The position numbers were made by a program, and so were the translations under genes. Shown one piece after another: positions 1 to 8,427 of a DNA stretch of 64,000 nt. The DNA is from Bacteroidaceae bacterium (GTDB lineage Bacteria; Bacteroidota; Bacteroidia; Bacteroidales; Bacteroidaceae). The DNA is taken from NCBI GenBank assembly GCA_017442185.1, contig JAFSAT010000021.1:1-64000 (forward strand). Reading direction: 5' to 3'. The notes under the pieces were generated by a model. It searched no databases. It was not told where the DNA came from and saw only the letters and a program-made list of their open reading frames with translations. Within the stretch, counting starts at the first letter, position 1, and each line of letters opens with the position of its first letter.

Positions 1-23
1 AGAGACAGAACAGAGCAACCCTG

Positions 24-635
24 TCAATCACTCATAAGAGATTCTATAAGCGGTACAAGCACCCTCTTCACAATCTCATCATTAAGACGATGCTCGCCTT
101 TGAACCAAAGACAACGCTCCTCGCCGTAATACTCAGCCATGAGAGGACGAAAATGCACCACCGGGTCTTTATCACCGAAAAGCCCCACCACAAGCCTTTT
201 ATCCTCGTCGGTGATACCATCGAACTGCCCACGCTCCATCAGTTTGAAACGCTCAACAACAGCCTTGTCTATACGAAATTCCGTAGCACCATCCTTGCGC
301 TTAGAGGTGTATTTGTTTCGCCCCATCTTCCCAAAAAGAAGCGACCGCGACATCTCAAACGAGGGATTAACAATAATACGCCGTACACCACGCAACTGCT
401 GCACATACATTCCGCCCATGGAAGTTCCCACCACCACAACAGGATTTTCACGCTCAATCGTAGCATGCAACAAGTCCATAGCCTCAAAAGGGTCGACAGG
501 GAGGTCGGGAGCAACAACACGCCACCCCGGAAAATGACGACGTAGAGCCATCACCGTCCCCGAAGAGCCTGAAGAGGCAAAACCGTGAACATACATCATA
601 CACTTCCTCGCTTCGTCATTATAATTGTGATACAT
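24..635 (-). CDS. YqiA-like alpha/beta hydrolase (esterase)
   Basis: A 203-residue single-domain alpha/beta hydrolase of the YqiA/UPF0227 type. A catalytic triad can be read: the nucleophile elbow GTSMGG with Ser72, an acid at Asp155 or Asp157 (FGDKDP) and His182 (GEHRL). The oxyanion region is near YVHGFASSGSSG. Family members hydrolyse short acyl esters; the physiological substrate is unknown. There is no signal peptide, so it is probably cytosolic. The ATG overlaps the 3' end of the trpB2-type gene by 17 bases, so the two are translationally coupled and share the upstream attenuated transcript. A later start at Met13 or Met14 would still keep the whole fold. Confidence 0.85.
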   Translation of the reverse strand: MYHNYNDEARKCMMYVHGFASSGSSGTVMALRRHFPGWRVVAPDLPVDPFEAMDLLHATIERENPVVVVGTSMGGMYVQQLRGVRRIIVNPSFEMSRSLLFGKMGRNKYTSKRKDGATEFRIDKAVVERFKLMERGQFDGITDEDKRLVVGLFGDKDPVVHFRPLMAEYYGEERCLWFKGEHRLNDEIVKRVLVPLIESLMSD

Positions 636-1974
636 TTTGTTCTATACTTTCATTGGTAATGGTATAATTTGTAAGACTCCCCGAAAGATATTGGTCATAA
701 GCCGACATATCCATAAGACCGTGCCCCGAAAGGCAGAATAATATAACCTCGGGACTACCGCTCAACTTACAACGTTCAGCCTCACGTATTGCGGCGGCGA
801 TGGCATGACAGGATTCGGGAGCAGGCACAATACCCTCGGCCTTGGCAAAAAGAAGTCCGGCCTCAAACGAGGAGAGCTGGCTCACATCCACCGCCTCCAT
901 AAGCCCATCCTTGAGAAGCTGCGACACAACAACCCCGGCTCCATGATAGCGCAATCCTCCGGCATGTATGTTGGCAGGTTTGAATTTATGCCCTAAAGTG
1001 AACATTGGCATGAGAGGGGTATATCCGGCTTCATCACCATAGTCGTAACAGAATTTTCCACGAGTTAGCTTGGGACACGATTCAGGCTCGGCTGCCACAA
1101 AGCGTGTCGACTTGCCGTCGAGAATATTGTGTCGCATAAAAGGAAAAGCTATTCCCGAGAAATTCGACCCGCCGCCGAAGCATCCTATCACAACGTCGGG
1201 ATACTCGCCGGCCATCTGCATCTGACGCTCAGCTTCAAGGCCAATGACTGTTTGATGCAGACTCACGTGGCTCATCACCGAGCCTAACGAATATTTGCAA
1301 CCGGGAGTGGTTAGTGCAAGTTCAACAGCCTCGGAGATTGCCGTTCCCAACGAACCTTGATGGTTGGGATACTTTGTAAGTATATCCTTTCCGGCACGTG
1401 TAGACATCGAAGGAGAGGGAGTAACCTGCGCTCCAAAGGCCTGCATCACGCTGCGACGATAGGGCTTCTGCTCGTAGCTTATCTTCACCTGATACACAGC
1501 ACACTCAAGGCCGAACACCTTTGAGGCATAGGAGAGAGCGCACCCCCATTGCCCTGCACCCGTTTCGGTGGTAATATTCGTAGCTCCCTCCTGCTTGCAG
1601 TAATAGGCTTGCGGCAGTGCCGAATTGAGCTTATGAGAACCTACCGGACTTACACTCTCGTTCTTGAAATATATGTGCGCCGGCGTTCCAAGCGCCTCTT
1701 CAAGAGCATAGGCACGCACTAACGGAGTAGAACGATAATAGCGATACATCTCTAACACCGGCAAAGGAATATCTATCCAGCGGTCAGTGGTATTAAGCTC
1801 CTGACATGCAGCCTCACGGGAAATAAGTCTCGCAAGTTCATCTACTGTTATATCCTCGCCTGTATTCGGGCTTTTCATGGGTGCTGCTTTGTTCACCATG
1901 TCGGCCTGTATGTTATACCAGCGGGTGGGTATCTCACCCTCACCAAGGAAATAGCGTTTCTGTTCTTTAGTCAT
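619..1974 (-). CDS. trpB: TrpB2-type tryptophan synthase beta chain (PLP enzyme)
   Basis: A 451-residue PLP-dependent enzyme of the TrpB2 (TrpB-like) subfamily, which condenses indole with serine to give tryptophan. The PLP lysine is Lys115 in VGSHKLNSA. A glycine-rich phosphate-binding loop (CFGGGSNF) and the ETGAGQWG motif are present. Length is normal for TrpB2, which is longer than the TrpA-partnered TrpB1. No trpA or other trp gene is adjacent, which is usual for TrpB2 copies thought to salvage indole. Upstream is a Trp-codon leader peptide and terminator hairpin, so expression is predicted to respond to charged tRNA-Trp. The family call is firm. Whether it is the cell's main synthase cannot be told from this window. 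Confidence 0.93.
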   Translation of the reverse strand: MTKEQKRYFLGEGEIPTRWYNIQADMVNKAAPMKSPNTGEDITVDELARLISREAACQELNTTDRWIDIPLPVLEMYRYYRSTPLVRAYALEEALGTPAHIYFKNESVSPVGSHKLNSALPQAYYCKQEGATNITTETGAGQWGCALSYASKVFGLECAVYQVKISYEQKPYRRSVMQAFGAQVTPSPSMSTRAGKDILTKYPNHQGSLGTAISEAVELALTTPGCKYSLGSVMSHVSLHQTVIGLEAERQMQMAGEYPDVVIGCFGGGSNFSGIAFPFMRHNILDGKSTRFVAAEPESCPKLTRGKFCYDYGDEAGYTPLMPMFTLGHKFKPANIHAGGLRYHGAGVVVSQLLKDGLMEAVDVSQLSSFEAGLLFAKAEGIVPAPESCHAIAAAIREAERCKLSGSPEVILFCLSGHGLMDMSAYDQYLSGSLTNYTITNESIEQNVSQL

Positions 1975-2004
1975 ATTCTACATACTATTATTATTTGACG
2001 AAAA

Positions 2005-2036
2005 AAGAGCCTGCCACAGTAGTGAGGCAAGCTCTT
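2005..2036 (-). terminator. Attenuator terminator hairpin of the trpB leader
   Basis: An 11-bp stem (arms 2026-2036 and 2005-2015, one G-U pair) with a 10-base loop, followed on the minus strand by six U at 2001-2006. It sits about 30 bases before the trpB2 start, inside the leader transcript, so it acts as an intrinsic terminator in front of the gene. Its 5' arm begins AAGAGC. It can instead pair with GCUCUU at 2062-2067, which lies six bases after the leader-peptide stop. This gives mutually exclusive terminator and antiterminator forms. Confidence 0.85.
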
Positions 2037-2073
2037 GTATACGTTTTTCTGCCGAACAAAAAAGAGCAACGTC

Positions 2074-2130
2074 TCACAACATCTGCCTTGAGCTACGCCA
2101 CCACCAACTATTGTTCGACATTGTATTCAT
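2074..2130 (-). CDS. Trp leader peptide with three consecutive Trp codons
   Basis: An 18-residue open reading frame, MNTMSNNSWWWRSSRQML, on the minus strand ending in TGA. It is too short for routine gene finding. Residues 9-11 are three TGG codons in a row (2098-2106), a strong signature of a Trp attenuation leader peptide. It lies between a good promoter (2179-2208) and a terminator hairpin directly before the TrpB2 gene. Its stop codon is six bases from the antiterminator strand. A ribosome finishing the peptide would mask that strand, while one stalled at the Trp codons would leave it free. The peptide itself probably has no other function. Confidence 0.85.
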   Translation of the reverse strand: MNTMSNNSWWWRSSRQML

Positions 2131-2178
2131 AAATCTATATATTTAGAAGCTGTTTGAAATTTACACCTAATTGATTCG

Positions 2179-2208
2179 CAAAAATAGATATTATTTATTA
2201 TAACGCAA
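2179..2208 (-). promoter_or_regulatory. Bacteroidota-type promoter of the trp leader
   Basis: Read on the minus strand: TTG at 2206-2208, a 19-base spacer, then TATTTTTG at 2179-2186, matching TTG-N19-21-TAnnTTTG. The expected transcript start is near 2172, giving a leader of about 200 bases. A single copy of the dispersed AGAAGCTGTTT motif (2145-2160) lies between promoter and leader peptide. Confidence 0.75.
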
Positions 2209-2244
2209 ACAAATCAGGCAAAAATACGGTAAAAATATGGCAGA

Positions 2245-2955
2245 TTACTCAAAATAGAAAGAAAGCACTATCATTTTGGCAACGGCTTTATCTACTGATT
2301 GTGTAAATTTAAGATAATTCTCGTCGAGGAGGTCGCTGCGGTCTTTCTCGAGAATATCAAGAATGCTGAAGGCAAATTTCAGTTCGGGATTCAACTTAAA
2401 GAAAGGAAGATAAAAATCGCAGCCCAACCCAACCTCAAGCATAAGGTCGAAGCTCTTCACAAGCAACGGGCGCTGCTTCTTAACGGTCAGGTCAATCATA
2501 GGACTTACACCTGCAATAACGTATGGACGATAGTTATTAAAGCGTTCAGCCGCTATTTTAGCCTCAACAGGCAATGAGATGTACGTGGATTTCACCTGCT
2601 GACGCTCCTGCGCTCCACTGTTCTGCTCGCGAAAAATAACGGTCTTATCGCCAAAATGCATTGTGGGTATCGCCCTTAGCGATAAAAAGCTATTGATGCG
2701 AAGGTCGGCAAGCACACCTACGCTGAATCCGGGACTGTACGAGGCCACATCGGCATACCATTGCTCACCCTCGGCAGTGGTAAAGCCGTTATTGGTAAAT
2801 TCAAGATCCTGCATGTGAACACCTATAAAAAAACCATAATGCAAACGACGATAGTCGATATATGGTTTATTCTGCACCTTGCGCTCTTGAGCCGCCATTG
2901 TGAGAGGCAACAGCAAGATAAATAATAAAATATTTATAATCCTTTTGATACTCAT
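2245..2955 (-). CDS. porT: PorT-family type IX secretion outer membrane protein
   Basis: A 236-residue protein with an N-terminal signal peptide (MSIKRIINILLFILLLPLTM, cleavage after AA-Q) and an eight-strand-like beta-barrel pattern. Features such as HYGFFIGVHMQDLEF near residue 40 and the length match PorT/SprT, an inner-leaflet-facing component required for type IX secretion and gliding in Bacteroidota. It stands alone here, as porT often does. It ends in an aromatic residue (SFYFE region), as outer membrane barrels commonly do. Other T9SS genes occur in this window (porG, porV, porU, porP-type). The call rests on recognition of the family; an unassigned porin-like barrel is the alternative. 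Confidence 0.8.
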   Translation of the reverse strand: MSIKRIINILLFILLLPLTMAAQERKVQNKPYIDYRRLHYGFFIGVHMQDLEFTNNGFTTAEGEQWYADVASYSPGFSVGVLADLRINSFLSLRAIPTMHFGDKTVIFREQNSGAQERQQVKSTYISLPVEAKIAAERFNNYRPYVIAGVSPMIDLTVKKQRPLLVKSFDLMLEVGLGCDFYLPFFKLNPELKFAFSILDILEKDRSDLLDENYLKFTQSVDKAVAKMIVLSFYFE

Positions 2956-3106
2956 TTAATAAATACCGCTTATAAGCTGTTTAAATATAACGTTCAATAT
3001 ATAAAGTTATTGCAGGGTAAAGGTAAAAAAGTGAGCCGCAAGGAGATTTAAACTGTAAAATTATGTTAAAAAGGTTATAAAAAATCGGCATATCTGCAAA
3101 AAAGAG

Positions 3107-3114
3107 TATCTTCG
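3107..3114 (+). promoter_or_regulatory. -7 box before the ferredoxin gene
   Basis: TATCTTCG, a common variant of TAnnTTTG, lies 33 bases before the ferredoxin ATG. The -33 element is not clear. The expected transcript start is about 3120. Confidence 0.5.
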
Positions 3115-3146
3115 CAACGGATAATACAAACTAAACAATTACAATT

Positions 3147-3314
3147 ATGGCTTACGTTATTACAGACAACTGTGTTGCATGCGGTACATGCATCGACGAA
3201 TGCCCTCAGGGCGCAATCTCAGAAGGCGAGAAGTATTCTATTAACCCCGAATTGTGCATCGACTGTGGTTCATGCGCAGCCGTTTGTCCTTCAGAGGCAA
3301 TAATAGAGGGCTGA
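3147..3314 (+). CDS. 2[4Fe-4S] ferredoxin
   Basis: A 55-residue protein carrying two classic CxxCxxCxxxCP clusters: CVACGTCIDECP near residues 9-20 and CIDCGSCAAVCP near 37-48. This is the clostridial-type 2[4Fe-4S] ferredoxin, a low-potential electron carrier for pyruvate:ferredoxin oxidoreductase, Rnf and related enzymes. The start is the ATG 33 bases after a TATCTTCG box. The gene is monocistronic, followed by a hairpin terminator at 3352-3383. It faces away from porT. Length is normal for the family. Confidence 0.95.
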   Translation: MAYVITDNCVACGTCIDECPQGAISEGEKYSINPELCIDCGSCAAVCPSEAIIEG

Positions 3315-3351
3315 TATAACAAACGTCTGTCGGCCATAGTGCCGGAAAATG

Positions 3352-3383
3352 ACAAGGGGTAACACGCTGTTGTTATCCCTTGT
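3352..3383 (+). terminator. Terminator after the ferredoxin gene
   Basis: A 13-bp stem (ACAAGGGGTAACA against TGTTATCCCTTGT, one G-U pair) with a short loop, 38 bases after the ferredoxin stop and followed by TTTAATTT. Confidence 0.7.
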
Positions 3384-3498
3384 TTAATTTCCGAGAAAAG
3401 GAGGTTCCACACAAAGATATTATGTAGGAATAGATGAGAGGACGCAGTTTTTAATAGAAATTTAACTTTCTAAAACTGTTTCCAAGAAATAAATGTAA

Positions 3499-3603
3499 AT
3501 GTCAACAACCATGAAACAACTGATTCACATTATGGTAAAGAGCATTATACTTACGTTGGTGGGCGTTGCAGTATATATGCTGTATATGTATTTATTCCAT
3601 TAA
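3499..3603 (+). CDS. 34-residue single-pass membrane peptide
   Basis: A tiny open reading frame, ATG at 3499 and TAA at 3601. After a short basic head (residues 1-14 include MKQLIHIMVK), residues 15-33 form one hydrophobic helix of I, L, V, Y and M. The stop codon abuts a perfect 22-bp terminator palindrome at 3604, as expected for a transcribed gene. An internal Met5 is an alternative start. No family is recognised. Small hydrophobic peptides of this kind act as regulators of membrane complexes or as toxins, but nothing here assigns a role. Confidence 0.45.
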   Translation: MSTTMKQLIHIMVKSIILTLVGVAVYMLYMYLFH

Positions 3604-3650
3604 TTATAAATCACAAAACACCGGCCGAGCCGGTGTTTTGTGATTTATAA
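3604..3650. terminator. Perfect 22-bp bidirectional terminator
   Basis: Arms 3604-3625 and 3629-3650 are exact inverse complements around a CGA loop. The core is GC-rich (ACACCGGC) and A/T-rich flanks give a U-tract in both directions. It separates the 34-residue peptide gene (+) from the rubrerythrin gene (-) and can stop transcription from both sides. Confidence 0.9.
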
Positions 3651-3678
3651 AGAAGTTGTCGCTGACAAACAAATGCAA

Positions 3679-4218
3679 TTAATAATTCTCGGGCTTCAGT
3701 TGGAAATGAGCTTTGGGATGTGCACACACCGGACACATTTCAGGTGCTGCTTTACCAAAATGCAGATGACCGCAGTTGCGGCACTGCCAAACGCAATCAC
3801 CGTCGCGGCTGAACACTAAGTTACCCTCTACATTGGCAAGAAATCTTTTGTAACGCTCCTCATGTGCTTTTTCAACCTTTGCCACCATCTCAAAGAGCGC
3901 TGCAATCTCCACAAATCCCTCTTCGCGTGCTTCCTTTGCCATTGTGGGGTACATATCTGTCCACTCCTCATACTCACCTGCTGCGGCGTCTACAAGATTC
4001 TCGGCTGTACCACTGATGCCATGAACCAACTTGAACCAGATTTTTGCATGTTCTTTCTCTTGGTCGGCTGTTTCCTGGAAGATGGCTGCTATCTGCTCAT
4101 AACCATCTTTCTTGGCTTTGCTTGCATAATATGTATACTTATTGCGTGCCTGACTCTCACCTGCGAATGCTTTCCAAAGATTAGCTTCGGTCTTTGTTCC
4201 TTTCAATGATTTTTCCAT
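3679..4218 (-). CDS. rbr: Rubrerythrin
   Basis: A 179-residue protein with an N-terminal four-helix di-iron ferritin-like domain (ExxH motifs such as EKEHAK and EKAHEERY) and a C-terminal rubredoxin-like domain. The latter binds iron through CRNC near residue 148 and CPVC near 163. Rubrerythrins reduce hydrogen peroxide in the cytoplasm of anaerobes using NAD(P)H-derived electrons. The gene lies 49 bases after the fumarase stop, so read-through from hflX-fumarase is possible; no clear promoter is visible in the gap. It ends at the bidirectional terminator at 3604-3650. Both clusters and the length are intact. Confidence 0.96.
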   Translation of the reverse strand: MEKSLKGTKTEANLWKAFAGESQARNKYTYYASKAKKDGYEQIAAIFQETADQEKEHAKIWFKLVHGISGTAENLVDAAAGEYEEWTDMYPTMAKEAREEGFVEIAALFEMVAKVEKAHEERYKRFLANVEGNLVFSRDGDCVWQCRNCGHLHFGKAAPEMCPVCAHPKAHFQLKPENY

Positions 4219-4267
4219 AATTCTGATTGATTTTAGTTACCTTTTATACTTTAATATATCTCTCTGA

Positions 4268-5917
4268 TTATTTTTTGCAGTTACATGGACAAACAGGTTT
4301 AATCTGTTTGAAGAAGTCGTTACCCTTATCGTCTACCAATATGAACGCGGGGAAGTTCTCTACCTCTATTTTCCATATTGCCTCCATCCCAAGCTCGGGA
4401 TACTCGACACACTCGATGCTCTTTATATTATTCTGTGCGAGGATTGCTGCAGGGCCGCCTATTGAACCTAAGTAGAAGCCACCATGTTTGCGGCAGGCAT
4501 CTGTAACCTGCTGCGAGCGGTTGCCCTTGGCAAGCATTATCATGCTGCCGCCATGCTCTTGAAAGAGGTCGACGTATGAGTCCATGCGTCCGGCTGTGGT
4601 GGGGCCCATCGAGCCGCAAGGCATTCCTGTCGGTGTTTTTGCAGGGCCTGCATAGTAAATGGGGTGGTCTTTTATATATTGCGGCAGACCTTCGCCCCTG
4701 TCTATACGCTCTTTCAGCTTGGCATGTGCTATGTCGCGACCTACGATAATGGTGCCGTTGAGCGAGAGACGTGTAGCCACAGGATATAGTGAAAGTTGTT
4801 TGCACACCTCGCTCATGGGGCGGTTAAGGTCGACACTGATAACCTCTCCTTCGCCTGCATTGCGCAGCTCCTCGGGAATAAGTGTTGCAGGAGCGTCGTC
4901 GAGCTTCTCAACCCAGATACCGTCCTTGTTTATTTTAGCTTTTATGTTACGGTCGGCCGAACAACTTACGCCCATACCCACCGGACAGCTTGCTCCATGA
5001 CGGGGCAAACGAATAACGCGTACATCGTGAGCAAGATATTTGCCACCGAATTGTGCTCCAAGACCTATGCGATGCGCCTCTTCCAACAGCTGTTTCTCCA
5101 GCTCTACATCGCGGAATGCACGACCTGTCTCATCGCCTGTGGTAGGCAGAGTATCATAATAGTGTGTAGAAGCCAGCTTCACTGTAAGCAGATTCTTCTC
5201 GGCTGATGTTCCTCCTATCACAAAAGCAATGTGATATGGCGGACATGCTGCCGTACCAAGGCTCTTCATCTTATCGACAAGGAAGGGGATGAGTGTTGCG
5301 GGATTCAACAAGGCTTTGGTCTCTTGATAGAGATAGGTCTTGTTGGCCGAGCCGCCACCTTTGGTGACCATTAGGAATTTATACTCCATGCCCTCGGTTG
5401 CCTCGATATCTATCTGTGCCGGAAGGTTACATTTTGTATTTACCTCATCGTACATTGTAAGAGGGGCATTTTGGCTGTATCGAAGATTCTCTTGAGTATA
5501 TGTGTCATATACGCCGCGTGCCAGAGCCTCCTCGTCGCAAAAGCCTGTCCACACCTGCTGCCCTTTCTCGCCATGAATGATGGCCGTTCCTGTATCCTGA
5601 CAAAGGGGGAGCTGACCTTTTGCTGCTACCTCGGCATTACGCAGGAATGTGAGTGCAACGTATTTATCATTCTCACTTGCTTCGGGGTCGGCAAGGATGC
5701 TCGCAACCTGTTTGTTATGCTCACGACGTAACATAAATGAGACATCGCGGAATGCTGTGCGCGAAAGCAATGTCAATGCTTCGGGAGCGACCTTAAGCAC
5801 AGGAGTACCCTCAAAATCTCCCACCGACACATGCTCTTTTGTCAAAAGATAGTATTCGGTTGTATCTTTGCCCTGTTGGAACATGTGGGCATACTTAAAT
5901 TCGGGATGTGTTGCCAT
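4268..5917 (-). CDS. Class I fumarate hydratase (iron-sulfur)
   Basis: A 549-residue two-domain enzyme of the class I, oxygen-sensitive fumarase family, which interconverts fumarate and malate. The N-terminal domain has [11 protein letters not shown] and the central [10 protein letters not shown] motif, with cysteines for the [4Fe-4S] cluster. The C-terminal beta domain has [11 protein letters not shown] and GSIGGPAAI. Length equals the fused FumA/FumB type. In anaerobic Bacteroidota it serves the fumarate-succinate branch. It starts 30 bases after hflX stops, so the two are probably co-transcribed. A fused tartrate dehydratase-like relative is unlikely given the full-length match. Confidence 0.94.
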   Translation of the reverse strand: MATHPEFKYAHMFQQGKDTTEYYLLTKEHVSVGDFEGTPVLKVAPEALTLLSRTAFRDVSFMLRREHNKQVASILADPEASENDKYVALTFLRNAEVAAKGQLPLCQDTGTAIIHGEKGQQVWTGFCDEEALARGVYDTYTQENLRYSQNAPLTMYDEVNTKCNLPAQIDIEATEGMEYKFLMVTKGGGSANKTYLYQETKALLNPATLIPFLVDKMKSLGTAACPPYHIAFVIGGTSAEKNLLTVKLASTHYYDTLPTTGDETGRAFRDVELEKQLLEEAHRIGLGAQFGGKYLAHDVRVIRLPRHGASCPVGMGVSCSADRNIKAKINKDGIWVEKLDDAPATLIPEELRNAGEGEVISVDLNRPMSEVCKQLSLYPVATRLSLNGTIIVGRDIAHAKLKERIDRGEGLPQYIKDHPIYYAGPAKTPTGMPCGSMGPTTAGRMDSYVDLFQEHGGSMIMLAKGNRSQQVTDACRKHGGFYLGSIGGPAAILAQNNIKSIECVEYPELGMEAIWKIEVENFPAFILVDDKGNDFFKQIKPVCPCNCKK

Positions 5918-5947
5918 AGTTCTGTTATTTTAGGTTTATTGTATTCT

Positions 5948-7213
5948 TTATATCTGTTCTTCTTCGTCCATAGTGGGATAGAGAAAGTCGTTATAGGGAT
6001 ATTTCTGCACATGTAGTTCGCACACTCGTTTGTATAGCAGTTCTTTGAGTGTATCAATGTTAAGTTTTTCGCGTGCCGAAATAAATATGCAGTTGTCTGT
6101 AAGTTTGCTCATCCACGTCTGCTTCAATTCTTCGAGTGTGATATTCTCGCGGGTCTTCGGGGTAAGGTCGTCTTCATCCTTAGGGACGTATGTAAAGGCA
6201 TCTACTTTGTTGAAGATTACCATCATTGGTTTATCGCCACACTTAAGGTCGGCAAGCGTTTTATTCACAACCTCTATTTGCTCTTCAAAATCGGGATGCG
6301 ATACGTCAACCACATGCAGCAACAGGTCGGCCTCTCGCACTTCGTCGAGTGTCGATTTAAATGATTCGACAAGGTCGGTTGGAAGTTTGCGTATAAAACC
6401 CACCGTATCAGATAGCAAAAATGGCAGATTGCCTATTATCACTTTTCGCACTGTTGTGTCTAACGTTGCAAAGAGTTTATTCTCGGCAAAGACTTCGCTC
6501 TTGGCCAACAGATTCATTAGGGTTGATTTTCCTACGTTTGTATATCCCACAAAGGCTACTCGTATCAAACGCCCACGATTTTTGCGCTGGGTTGATTTTT
6601 GTCGGTCTATCTGAGCCAACTGCTCTTTGAGCAGCGACATACGCCCGAGGATTATACGGCGGTCCATTTCGAGCTGTGTCTCACCCGGGCCGCGCAATCC
6701 CACGCTGCCTCCTTTTCCGCTTCCGCTGCCCGAGCCGCCGCCTTGTCGCTCAAGGTGCGTCCAAAGACGTTGCAGGCGAGGGAGCATATATTTATATTGT
6801 GCAAGTTCCACCTGAACCTTTGCGTGTGCTGTTTGTGCACGCATTGCAAAGATATCCAGAATAAGGGAGGTTCTGTCGAGTATCTTGATTTTTAGTTCTT
6901 TCTCGATGTTGCGCAATTGCTTTGCCGATAGTTCGTCGTCAAAAATCACCATGCCTATTTCATCGTCGCTATCTTTACGCATCTCGACATACTCGGAAAT
7001 TTCTTTTAGTTTTCCGCTGCCTACGTATGTTACGGGATGAGGATGATCTATACGCTGTGTAAAACGTGCTACCACCTCGGCTCCGGCAGTATGTGCCAAA
7101 AATTCCAATTCATCGAGATACTCATTGGTCTTACGCTCATTCTGCGCAGATGTGATTATCCCGACAAGTATGGCGGTCTCTCTCTTTGTGGTGGATATGA
7201 CAAATTCTTTCAT
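5948..7213 (-). CDS. hflX: GTPase HflX
   Basis: A 421-residue ribosome-associated GTPase. An N-terminal HflX domain (about 1-165) contains a glycine-serine-rich linker (GGGSGSGSGKGG). The G domain follows: G1 GYTNVGKST, G3 DTVGF and G4 NKVD. HflX splits stalled or heat-damaged 70S ribosomes. A TATCTTCG box at 7240-7247 lies 26 bases before the start, making hflX the likely head of an hflX-fumarase(-rubrerythrin) unit. Length and motifs are normal. Confidence 0.96.
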   Translation of the reverse strand: MKEFVISTTKRETAILVGIITSAQNERKTNEYLDELEFLAHTAGAEVVARFTQRIDHPHPVTYVGSGKLKEISEYVEMRKDSDDEIGMVIFDDELSAKQLRNIEKELKIKILDRTSLILDIFAMRAQTAHAKVQVELAQYKYMLPRLQRLWTHLERQGGGSGSGSGKGGSVGLRGPGETQLEMDRRIILGRMSLLKEQLAQIDRQKSTQRKNRGRLIRVAFVGYTNVGKSTLMNLLAKSEVFAENKLFATLDTTVRKVIIGNLPFLLSDTVGFIRKLPTDLVESFKSTLDEVREADLLLHVVDVSHPDFEEQIEVVNKTLADLKCGDKPMMVIFNKVDAFTYVPKDEDDLTPKTRENITLEELKQTWMSKLTDNCIFISAREKLNIDTLKELLYKRVCELHVQKYPYNDFLYPTMDEEEQI

Positions 7214-7239
7214 TCAGTGTAATATCATCTAAATTTCTG

Positions 7240-7267
7240 CGAAGATAATGAATTTTCCTATATACAA
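7240..7267 (-). promoter_or_regulatory. Probable hflX promoter
   Basis: Minus strand: TTG at 7265-7267, a 17-base spacer, then TATCTTCG at 7240-7247. The spacer is two bases shorter than usual, so it is a moderate match. It lies in the only gap between dprA and hflX. Confidence 0.5.
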
Positions 7268-7273
7268 AAATTC

Positions 7274-8404
7274 TTAGGAGAAAAAAACTGCACGATACCT
7301 GCCACCTGCCACTGCTTTTATAAGATTCTTCATCTCCATTTCAAATAGGATGGGCATTATACGGTTTATAGGGATGTCAAGCTCCACAATCAGACTGTTA
7401 ATCTGCATGCCGTCGGAGTATTTTTTCAGCAGGTTCAGAATACGCTGTTCATCGACAGAGAGTGTCGGGAAGAGGTCGGGCATCACAGGTGTCTTTGCCG
7501 GGACTGCTGTGTGCCAATTCATTGCCTCTACAAAGTCTTGTGCCGAGGTTATCAATGCAGCACGATTGCGACTGACTAGTTCGTTGCATCCTGCTGAATT
7601 TTTGTCTGTCACTCTGCCCGGAAAAGCAAAACAATCGCGCGCATAGCTCTGTGCCAAGGAGGCTGTAACAAGCGAGCCTCCGTGCGAGGGCGACTCTATG
7701 ACAACTGTTGCATCGGCCATACCTGCTACTATGCGGTTGCGTTGCAGGAAGTTCTGTTTAAATGGCATGGTGCCGCTCATAAATTCCGTCAACAGACCTC
7801 CGTTTGCCAACATATCTTTCGCTACATTGCGGTGCGTTGCAGGATATATGCGGTCGAGCCCGTGTGCCAACACACCCAACGTGGGCAAACCGGCTTTGAG
7901 TGCAGAGCGATGGGCGCAAACATCTATCCCAAACGCAAGACCGCTCACTATGAGTGTATCGGGTTGCAGGCGAGCCAATTCTGCCACAAAATTGCTGCAT
8001 ATATCTTTGCCATACTCGGTGGCGTGACGTGTGCCCACAATAGAGACTATGCGACGGGCATTTAAATCGGCATTTCCTAATGTATATATTGCTGCGGGAG
8101 CATCTATGCACTCTCGCAACCGAGCGGGGTAGTCATCGTCGGTTATACAATATAGCTTTATATTGTTGCCGGCTATAAATTCCATCTCTTTCTTTGCGTA
8201 ATCAAAAACAGATTTATCGGATAGTGCCGCAATAAGTTCGGGGGTTACACCCGGTAATATATCGTGTATGGAATCTATATTTGCGAACAGTTCCGAAGCA
8301 GTGCCCGCAGCCTCTATAAGTTGTAATATTAAAGTAGCTTTCAGCCCTCGCACACGTGTGAGTGCAAGAACTGAAAGCTGTTCGTTGATGTTACATCCTG
8401 CCAT
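7274..8404 (-). CDS. dprA: DNA-processing protein DprA
   Basis: A 376-residue protein with an N-terminal SAM-like region, a central Rossmann-like DprA/Smf core (IVGTRHATEYG, VSGLAFGID, GLDRIYP, SPSHGGSLVTA) and a C-terminal winged-helix domain (about 300-376). DprA binds single-stranded DNA and loads RecA during natural transformation. It starts 23 bases downstream of the TPR lipoprotein gene and is probably transcribed with it. All core motifs are present. Confidence 0.95.
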   Translation of the reverse strand: MAGCNINEQLSVLALTRVRGLKATLILQLIEAAGTASELFANIDSIHDILPGVTPELIAALSDKSVFDYAKKEMEFIAGNNIKLYCITDDDYPARLRECIDAPAAIYTLGNADLNARRIVSIVGTRHATEYGKDICSNFVAELARLQPDTLIVSGLAFGIDVCAHRSALKAGLPTLGVLAHGLDRIYPATHRNVAKDMLANGGLLTEFMSGTMPFKQNFLQRNRIVAGMADATVVIESPSHGGSLVTASLAQSYARDCFAFPGRVTDKNSAGCNELVSRNRAALITSAQDFVEAMNWHTAVPAKTPVMPDLFPTLSVDEQRILNLLKKYSDGMQINSLIVELDIPINRIMPILFEMEMKNLIKAVAGGRYRAVFFS

Positions 8405-8427
8405 CAGGATTTTCTTCAGACTGTTTC

